A stretch of DNA of 53,865 nt from Vibrio brasiliensis LMG 20546 (GTDB lineage: Bacteria; Pseudomonadota; Gammaproteobacteria; Enterobacterales; Vibrionaceae): positions 1 through 53,865 of the forward strand of contig NZ_AEVS01000040.1 of assembly GCF_000189255.1 (NCBI RefSeq), read 5' to 3'. Of this stretch, positions 47,844 through 53,865 are shown piece by piece (the first letter of the stretch is position 1; every line of letters starts with the position of its first letter). The position numbers were made by a program, and so were the translations under genes. The notes beneath the pieces are model-generated. The model ran no database searches. It was not told where the DNA came from and worked only from the letters and a program-made list of their open reading frames with translations.

Positions 47844-47889
47844 AGTTTTCTTTAACTCGGGGTTTAATGAAGTCTGTAACTCGTAAAGA

Positions 47890-49146
47890 TTATGAGTTTT
47901 CCAAACCTAAACTTTGTCTAATGGTAGCAAGCCGCGCTGGCTCGCCCTTCTCTGCGGCACTTTGTAAGGCGCGAGTAGGCGCATGAATTAATTTGTTGGT
48001 CAGTTTGTTACTGAGTTCAAGCAGTACTTTCTCTGCATCAGCACCCGCAGCAAGGGATTGCAGACTCTTACTGAGCAACTCTTCGCGAATTTCGTTCGCC
48101 GACTGACGGTACTCTCGAATGCTGTCTACTGCTTGTAGAGAACGCATCCACGACATAAATGCAGCACTCTCTTCGCTCACGATAGCTTCAGCTTGAATAG
48201 CCTCGATCTTACGCTGCTCAATATTACTATCAACAATAGACTGCAAATCATCCACTGTGTACAGGTAAGCATCGTTCAACTCACCTACTTGTGACTCTAT
48301 ATCACGTGGAACGGCGATATCGACTAACAGCATTGGCTGGAAGCGGCGAGATTTTAATGCGCTCTCAACCATACCTTTACCAATGATAGGCAGTGGACTC
48401 GCAGTAGAACTGATAACAATATCAGCTCGTGGCAAGTGGTCAGGAATCTCAGGCAGGCCGATAATCTCTGCGCCAAACTGCTCCGCTAAAGGCAATGCAC
48501 GCTCTTTGGTTCGGTTAGCAACAATCATCTTAGTGCAACCGTTACCCGCAAGGTGCTTAGCCACCAGTTCAATCGTTTCACCAGCACCGACAAGCAACAC
48601 TGTAGATTTCTCTAGTGACTCAAAAATATGTTTGGCCAACGTACACGCTGCGTATGCTACCGATACCGCATTGCCACCAATATCCGTTTCAGTCCTAACA
48701 CGTTTAGCAACTGAGAACGCTTTCTGGAATAGTTTCTCCATTGATGAATCAACGGCTTTACTATCACGTGAGTCTGAGTACGCTTGCTTAACCTGTCCTA
48801 AGATCTGTGGTTCACCTAAAACCAGTGAATCCAGGCCACACGATACTCGCATCAAGTGACGGATTGCTGCCTGTTCTTCATGGATATAAAGACTTGGTTT
48901 TAGATCTTCAGGGCTAACCTGATGGAATTGAGAGAGCCAATCGATAATCTTGCTTTTACCACCAGACTTCACGTCACAGTAAATTTCCGTGCGGTTACAG
49001 GTAGAAATGATAACGCTGCCGTTAACCGATGGGCTATCGCCAAGCTGTTGTAATGCTTCAGGTAACTTCTCCGGGCCAAAAGCGACTTTTTCTCGCAGTT
49101 CGACTGAGGCCGTATTGTGGTTGATACCTATAGCAAGCAAAGACAT
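47890..49146 (-). CDS. hemA: Glutamyl-tRNA reductase
   Basis: First step of C5 tetrapyrrole synthesis. Start at ATG 49146 (family start [20 protein letters not shown]); a TTG at 49179 would add 11 unconserved residues. Catalytic Cys50 in [18 protein letters not shown] domain [19 protein letters not shown]; dimerisation helix at the C-terminus. 418 residues. Divergent from lolB. Confidence 0.96.
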   Translation of the reverse strand: MSLLAIGINHNTASVELREKVAFGPEKLPEALQQLGDSPSVNGSVIISTCNRTEIYCDVKSGGKSKIIDWLSQFHQVSPEDLKPSLYIHEEQAAIRHLMRVSCGLDSLVLGEPQILGQVKQAYSDSRDSKAVDSSMEKLFQKAFSVAKRVRTETDIGGNAVSVAYAACTLAKHIFESLEKSTVLLVGAGETIELVAKHLAGNGCTKMIVANRTKERALPLAEQFGAEIIGLPEIPDHLPRADIVISSTASPLPIIGKGMVESALKSRRFQPMLLVDIAVPRDIESQVGELNDAYLYTVDDLQSIVDSNIEQRKIEAIQAEAIVSEESAAFMSWMRSLQAVDSIREYRQSANEIREELLSKSLQSLAAGADAEKVLLELSNKLTNKLIHAPTRALQSAAEKGEPARLATIRQSLGLENS

Positions 49147-49306
49147 GTATCGCGGATTCTCTGATTCAGATATGGACAAATAAGGACGGAATTTTACTTG
49201 ATGCCCCCGTTTATTGAAAGGGGAATAAGGATATGTTTTCTTTAGTTCGTGATTTCAGTGATATAGTGAGGCCTAACTTTGGGCAAAACTGGATAAATAA
49301 TCAGCA

Positions 49307-49921
49307 ATGACGAAACATTTTCGCTCTCTTGTTATGCTGCTAGCAGGCGTACTTTTGCTAAATGGCTGTGCAACAATGGAAAGTACCACTAATGTTGAGT
49401 GGCAAACTCACCAACAGCGCTTAGCCACTATCGACTCTTATCAGGCAGCCGGGAAACTTGGATATATCTCTCCAGAGCAAAGACAATCGCTCAATTTCCA
49501 ATGGTCACACTCAGCCACACTGACTCATTTAAGATTAACGACGTTTCTCGGTCAAACTGCACTTAACCTAAAAGCAACGCCGCAAGGTGCTGTAGTTGAA
49601 ACCTATGATGACCAAAGCTACTCAGCCCCTACTCCCCAAGCTCTGATTCAACGTCTTACTGGTCTAAACATTCCAGTAGAGCAACTTAATGACTGGATGC
49701 TTGGCAGGCCAACTCAAGCAGACGACTATCAGTTAAGTCCGACGAATACACTGGCAAGTCTCACGAAGCAGGTCGGCCTGCAAACCTGGCAGCTCGATTA
49801 CCTGACCTATCAAGATGTACAATACGCTGGTACTGCGTTACCGCTGCCAAAAAAAATCAAGCTAACCCAAGGTAGCATCTCGATTACTCTGTTTATTTCC
49901 AACTGGAACCTTAGCGAATGA
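49307..49921 (+). CDS. lolB: Outer-membrane lipoprotein receptor LolB
   Basis: Accepts lipoproteins from LolA and inserts them. Lipobox [58 protein letters not shown] are typical. 204 residues. Its end overlaps ispE by 4 bp (ATGA). Confidence 0.95.
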   Translation: MTKHFRSLVMLLAGVLLLNGCATMESTTNVEWQTHQQRLATIDSYQAAGKLGYISPEQRQSLNFQWSHSATLTHLRLTTFLGQTALNLKATPQGAVVETYDDQSYSAPTPQALIQRLTGLNIPVEQLNDWMLGRPTQADDYQLSPTNTLASLTKQVGLQTWQLDYLTYQDVQYAGTALPLPKKIKLTQGSISITLFISNWNLSE

Positions 49922-50790
49922 TCACGGAAACCACTCATTGGCCTTCTCCGGCAAAGCTTAACCTTTTCCTCTACATCACAGGTCGCCGTGATAATGGCTA
50001 CCATGAACTGCAAACCCTGTTTCAGTTTCTCGATCACGGTGACGATCTTGCGATCACCGCCAATACTTCAGGCGAAATCACCCTTTCACCTGAAATCCCC
50101 GGCGTACCATTGCAAGACAACTTAATCTGGAAAGCAGCCAAAGCACTGCAACTCAAATCAGGTTGCCAACATGGCGCGCACATTGAATTAAACAAAATTC
50201 TGCCGATGGGTGGCGGTATTGGTGGCGGCTCCTCAAATGCAGCAACAACACTGGTTGCTCTTAACTTCCTATGGCAAACCAACCTGTCGGATGATGAGCT
50301 GGCGGAAATTGGTCTCAAGCTCGGTGCTGATGTGCCAGTCTTTACCCGTGGATTTGCTGCATTCGCAGAAGGGGTCGGCGAAGTTCTGACTAAAGCAGAA
50401 CCAGAAGAAAAATGGTACTTGGTGGTAAGACCGGATGTTTCTATCGCTACCGTGGATATTTTCACTCATCCACAACTTACCAGAGATACGCCAAAACGTG
50501 CGCTGGCAACACTTCTTGACAGTGATTACGGAAACGATTGCGAAAAAATTGTTCGAATGCTGTACCAAGAGGTTGATAAGCAACTTTCATGGCTGCTACA
50601 ATACGCGCCGTCGCGACTCACCGGGACTGGATCATGCGTTTTTGCCGAGTTTTCGAGCAAAAAAGAGGCAGAAAGCGTCCTTGGTAAACTGCCTGACACT
50701 GTCTCTACTTTTTTAGCCAAAGGCAAGAATCTTTCTCCTTTGCATGAGACACTCGCTAAGTACCGCTTAGCACACAAACAATCTATTTAA
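49918..50790 (+). CDS. ispE: 4-diphosphocytidyl-2-C-methyl-D-erythritol kinase
   Basis: MEP-pathway GHMP kinase. [23 protein letters not shown] loop [54 protein letters not shown]. 290 residues. lolB-ispE-prs order is conserved. Confidence 0.97.
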   Translation: MITETTHWPSPAKLNLFLYITGRRDNGYHELQTLFQFLDHGDDLAITANTSGEITLSPEIPGVPLQDNLIWKAAKALQLKSGCQHGAHIELNKILPMGGGIGGGSSNAATTLVALNFLWQTNLSDDELAEIGLKLGADVPVFTRGFAAFAEGVGEVLTKAEPEEKWYLVVRPDVSIATVDIFTHPQLTRDTPKRALATLLDSDYGNDCEKIVRMLYQEVDKQLSWLLQYAPSRLTGTGSCVFAEFSSKKEAESVLGKLPDTVSTFLAKGKNLSPLHETLAKYRLAHKQSI

Positions 50791-50819
50791 AAACTGGACG
50801 CAACCCTGAGGTTTCCACC

Positions 50820-51764
50820 GTGCCTGATATGAAGCTATTTGCTGGTAACGCTACACCTGAACTAGCCCAACGTATTGCTGATCGTCTATACATCTCTCTT
50901 GGTGATGCTACTGTTTCTCGTTTTTCTGATGGCGAAGTCGCTGTTCAAATCAACGAAAACGTACGTGGTAGTGATGTTTTCATCATCCAATCTACTTGTG
51001 CACCAACTAACGACAACCTAATGGAACTTGTAGTGATGATTGACGCAATGCGCCGCGCTTCAGCGGGCCGTATTACAGCAGTTATCCCTTACTTTGGTTA
51101 CGCTCGCCAAGACCGTCGTGTACGTTCTGCTCGTGTGCCAATCACTGCTAAAGTTGTTGCAGATTTCCTTTCTAACGTTGGCGTTGACCGCGTTCTAACT
51201 ATCGACCTTCACGCTGAGCAGATTCAAGGCTTCTTCGATGTACCTGTAGACAACATCTTCGGTACTCCGGTTCTTCTTGAAGACATGCAAGCGCGTGGCC
51301 TAGAAAACCCTGTTGTGGTTTCTCCAGACCTGGGTGGTGTAGTTCGTGCTCGTGCAACAGCTAAAGCTCTTGGTGATATCGACATCGCTATCGTTGATAA
51401 GCGTCGCCCACGTGCAAACGTATCTGAAGTAATGAACCTTATCGGTGATGTTGAAGGTCGTGACTGTGTAATCGTTGACGACATGATCGATACGGGTGGC
51501 ACGCTATGTAAAGCAGCAGAAGCTCTAAAAGAGCGTGGTGCTAAGCGTGTATTCGCTTACGCAACTCACGCGGTATTCTCTGGTAATGCTGCACAGAACA
51601 TTGGTAGCTCAGTACTAGACCAGGTAATCGTAACAGACTCGATTACAATGTCTAAAGAGATGCAAGCGACTGGTAAAGTGACAACACTAAGCCTTTCTCG
51701 CATGCTAGCTGAAGCGATTCGTCGTATCAGCAACGAAGAGTCTATCTCTGCAATGTTCAACTAA
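50820..51764 (+). CDS. prs: Ribose-phosphate pyrophosphokinase
   Basis: Makes PRPP for purine, pyrimidine, NAD, His and Trp synthesis. GTG start at 50820 gives the conserved [20 protein letters not shown]; an ATG three codons later is possible. [44 protein letters not shown] loop [20 protein letters not shown]. 314 residues. Codon use is strongly biased, as for abundant proteins. No clear PurR site precedes it. Confidence 0.98.
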   Translation: MPDMKLFAGNATPELAQRIADRLYISLGDATVSRFSDGEVAVQINENVRGSDVFIIQSTCAPTNDNLMELVVMIDAMRRASAGRITAVIPYFGYARQDRRVRSARVPITAKVVADFLSNVGVDRVLTIDLHAEQIQGFFDVPVDNIFGTPVLLEDMQARGLENPVVVSPDLGGVVRARATAKALGDIDIAIVDKRRPRANVSEVMNLIGDVEGRDCVIVDDMIDTGGTLCKAAEALKERGAKRVFAYATHAVFSGNAAQNIGSSVLDQVIVTDSITMSKEMQATGKVTTLSLSRMLAEAIRRISNEESISAMFN

Positions 51765-51789
51765 TCGAACCCTCGATTAAACAGTTTTA

Positions 51790-51817
51790 AAAACACCCCA
51801 CCTCGGGGTGTTTTTTT
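51790..51817 (+). terminator. Terminator after prs
   Basis: ACACCCC / GGGGTGT stem with a five-base loop and a run of T. Confidence 0.88.
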
Positions 51818-51903
51818 ATTGCCGTTATATCCTCATCTCGCCCGATAGCGGAATTGTATGCTATGATACTGCGCTTTTTGAGATTCCAAGAGAGATCCTA
51901 GCC

Positions 51904-52494
51904 TTGAGTCAACAAATCAAACTTCTTGTCGGCCTTGCCAATCCTGGGCCTGAATATGCCAGAACTCGCCACAATGCGGGAGCATGGGTAGTAGAAGAGC
52001 TCGCACGTATTCATAACGTAACTCTAAAAAACGAAGCAAAGTTTTTTGGTCTTAGTGGGCGTATTATGGTTAATGGTCAGGATCTACGCTTACTCATCCC
52101 AACGACCTTTATGAACCTTTCAGGCAAGTCGATTGCTGCGTTAGCTAAGTTCTACCAGATCAAACCTGAAGAGATCATGGTCGCACACGATGAGTTGGAC
52201 TTACCTCCAGGTGTCGCTAAATTTAAGAAAGGCGGTGGTCATGGCGGCCACAATGGCCTGCGCGATACCATTAGCAAACTTGGCAATTGCAAAGATTTCT
52301 ATCGTCTGCGGATTGGTATCGGCCATCCGGGACATAAAGACAAAGTCGCCGGCTATGTGTTAGGCAAAGCACCGGCGAAAGAGCAAGAGCTTCTTGATGC
52401 AGCGGCAGACGAATCTGTACGTTGTCTGGACATTCTTATTAAGGATGGCCTATCAAAAGCGCAAAACCGTTTACACACGTTCAAAGCTGAATAA
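51904..52494 (+). CDS. pth: Peptidyl-tRNA hydrolase
   Basis: Recycles peptidyl-tRNA. TTG start at 51904 is chosen because the family begins [20 protein letters not shown]; an upstream ATG at 51808 lies inside the prs terminator. Asn, His and Asp in [18 protein letters not shown] and [32 protein letters not shown]. 196 residues. Confidence 0.94.
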   Translation: MSQQIKLLVGLANPGPEYARTRHNAGAWVVEELARIHNVTLKNEAKFFGLSGRIMVNGQDLRLLIPTTFMNLSGKSIAALAKFYQIKPEEIMVAHDELDLPPGVAKFKKGGGHGGHNGLRDTISKLGNCKDFYRLRIGIGHPGHKDKVAGYVLGKAPAKEQELLDAAADESVRCLDILIKDGLSKAQNRLHTFKAE

Positions 52495-52504
52495 GGTTAC
52501 TATC

Positions 52505-53596
52505 ATGGGTTTTAAATGTGGCATCGTTGGCCTACCAAACGTTGGTAAATCAACTCTGTTCAACGCACTCACTAAAGCTGGCATCGAAGCGGCTAACTTT
52601 CCGTTCTGTACCATCGAGCCAAACACAGGTGTTGTACCTGTGCCAGATCTACGTCTAGACGCACTAGCAAAGATCGTTAACCCACAAAAAGTACTGCCAA
52701 CAACAATGGAATTTGTTGATATCGCAGGCCTTGTAGCGGGTGCTTCACGTGGTGAAGGTCTAGGTAACAAATTCCTAGCGAACATCCGTGAAACTGACGC
52801 GATCGGTCACGTTGTACGCTGTTTTGAGAACGAGAACATCGTTCACGTAGCAGGTAAAGTATCACCAATCGAAGATATCGAAGTGATCAACCTAGAACTT
52901 GCTATGGCAGACTTAGATTCGTGTGAGCGCGCAATCCAACGTAATGCAAAGAAAGCAAAAGGCGGCGATAAAGACGCTAAGTTCGAACTGACAGTACTTG
53001 AAAAGCTACTACCAGTTCTTACTGAAGGTGGTATGGCTCGTACCGTTGAGCTATCGAAAGAAGAACTAGCAGCTGTAGGTTACCTGAACTTCCTGACGCT
53101 TAAGCCAACAATGTACATCGCTAACGTGAACGAAGACGGCTTCGAAGACAACCCATACCTAGACGCTGTTCGTGAATACGCGGAAAAAGAGAACAACGTA
53201 GTTGTCGCTGTATGTGCTGCGATTGAATCTGAGCTTTCTGAGCTGGACGACGAAGACCGTGAAGAGTTCCTAGCTGACATGGGCATTGAAGAACCAGGTC
53301 TGAACCGCGTAATTCGTTCTGGTTACGAACTGCTTACTCTACACACTTACTTCACTGCTGGTGTTAAAGAAGTACGTGCATGGACAATCCCTGTTGGTGC
53401 GACAGCGCCACAAGCAGCGGGTAAGATCCACACTGACTTTGAGAAAGGTTTCATCCGAGCTGAAGTTGTTGGCTACGATGACTTTATTCAGTTCAACGGC
53501 GAAAGTGGTGCGAAAGACGCAGGTAAATGGCGTTTAGAAGGTAAAGAATACATCGTTAAAGATGGCGATGTTGTTCACTTCCGCTTCAACGTATAA
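52505..53596 (+). CDS. ychF: Redox-responsive ATPase/GTPase YchF
   Basis: Universal Obg-family P-loop ATPase. Start ATG 52505 ([20 protein letters not shown]); an earlier in-frame ATG lies within pth. [32 protein letters not shown]-terminal TGS domain with [17 protein letters not shown]. 363 residues. pth-ychF linkage conserved; strong codon bias. Confidence 0.97.
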   Translation: MGFKCGIVGLPNVGKSTLFNALTKAGIEAANFPFCTIEPNTGVVPVPDLRLDALAKIVNPQKVLPTTMEFVDIAGLVAGASRGEGLGNKFLANIRETDAIGHVVRCFENENIVHVAGKVSPIEDIEVINLELAMADLDSCERAIQRNAKKAKGGDKDAKFELTVLEKLLPVLTEGGMARTVELSKEELAAVGYLNFLTLKPTMYIANVNEDGFEDNPYLDAVREYAEKENNVVVAVCAAIESELSELDDEDREEFLADMGIEEPGLNRVIRSGYELLTLHTYFTAGVKEVRAWTIPVGATAPQAAGKIHTDFEKGFIRAEVVGYDDFIQFNGESGAKDAGKWRLEGKEYIVKDGDVVHFRFNV

Positions 53597-53619
53597 ATAC
53601 TAGCCAAGTCTTTGACTTT

Positions 53620-53647
53620 AAAAGCCAGCACTCTTGCTGGCTTTTTT
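53620..53647 (+). terminator. Terminator after ychF
   Basis: AAAAGCCAGCA / TGCTGGCTTTT around CTCT, T-run after. Confidence 0.9.
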
Positions 53648-53782
53648 ATTGTTTGCGGTAAGAGAAATAAATTAAACCCACAATCTGGTGTCATTTTGTT
53701 ATCAGTTTTCGATCATTAACACGCCTCTTTGCTTAAAAAGAAACCGAACAGTTGATTTCTGGGGATTTATTCAAAAAAACTG

Positions 53783-53811
53783 TTGACGACTTTGCCTCAA
53801 CTTCGCATAAT
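53783..53811 (+). promoter_or_regulatory. Strong sigma-70 promoter with GC-rich discriminator
   Basis: TTGACG-N17-CATAAT followed directly by GCGCGCC. Spacing is ideal, and a GC-rich discriminator is typical of growth-rate/stringently controlled genes such as stable-RNA or translation genes. The driven unit is off the window; an ATG at 53859 is its possible start codon, but too little is visible to name it. Confidence 0.7.
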
Positions 53812-53865
53812 GCGCGCCGTTCCCGACGATAAGGCAACGAATCGAAGAGAACAAAAACATGGTAT

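Overview
The window looks like chromosomal DNA of a Vibrio or a close Vibrionaceae relative. The evidence is the gene content and order: rnfABCDGE-nth-gloA; motY divergent from rnt; bamC-dapA; gcvR-bcp; the bepA-arsC block; nutA-kdsA-sirB1-sirB2-prmC-prfA-hemA; and lolB-ispE-prs-pth-ychF. MotY (sodium-driven polar motor) and NutA-type lipoprotein nucleotidase are typical of the genus. No rRNA or tRNA gene, CRISPR array or complete insertion sequence was seen.

Region 1 (1-17.6 kb) is a lateral (secondary) flagellar locus. The 3' part of the flagellar sigma factor gene lafS and the proton-type stator genes lafT/lafU run rightward. A leftward operon holds flgBCDEFGHIJKL plus a flagellin-like gene. 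A rightward set holds flgA, flgM, flgN and a lytic transglycosylase. A good sigma-54 promoter lies in the flgB/flgA divergent gap. Between lafU and the end of the leftward operon sits a two-gene cargo. It is a PAAR / peptidoglycan-binding / M15-like zinc peptidase protein (a probable type VI secretion effector) followed by a small secreted protein, its probable immunity partner. Two other oddities are a FlgI with two tandem diverged signal-peptide-like segments, and a FlgJ without a muramidase domain.

Region 2 (17.7-28.3 kb) holds the ion-motive Rnf complex, nth, gloA, a DUF2753-like gene, motY, rnt and an Na+/H+-antiporter-like permease. The rnfC gene carries an apparent one-base deletion in its C-terminal Ala/Lys repeat array, so its last ~75 residues are read out of frame. 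Rnf and MotY belong to the energy and motility circuits that commonly use sodium in Vibrio, whereas LafT/LafU next door are proton-type. The window therefore carries parts of both motility systems.

Region 3 (28.3-41.5 kb) is conserved housekeeping: BamC, DapA, GcvR, Bcp, a dCache chemoreceptor with a sigma-28-like promoter, PerM/AI-2E permease, a TusA-like protein, BepA, ArsC-like, WrbA-like, DUF2069, DUF2066, UraA and YbaK.

Region 4 (41.6 kb-end) holds NutA nucleotidase, KdsA, SirB1/SirB2, PrmC, PrfA, HemA, then divergently LolB, IspE, Prs, Pth and YchF. It ends in a strong sigma-70 promoter with a GC-rich discriminator. Near-consensus PurR operators precede uraA and nutA, suggesting joint purine control of nucleobase and nucleotide salvage.
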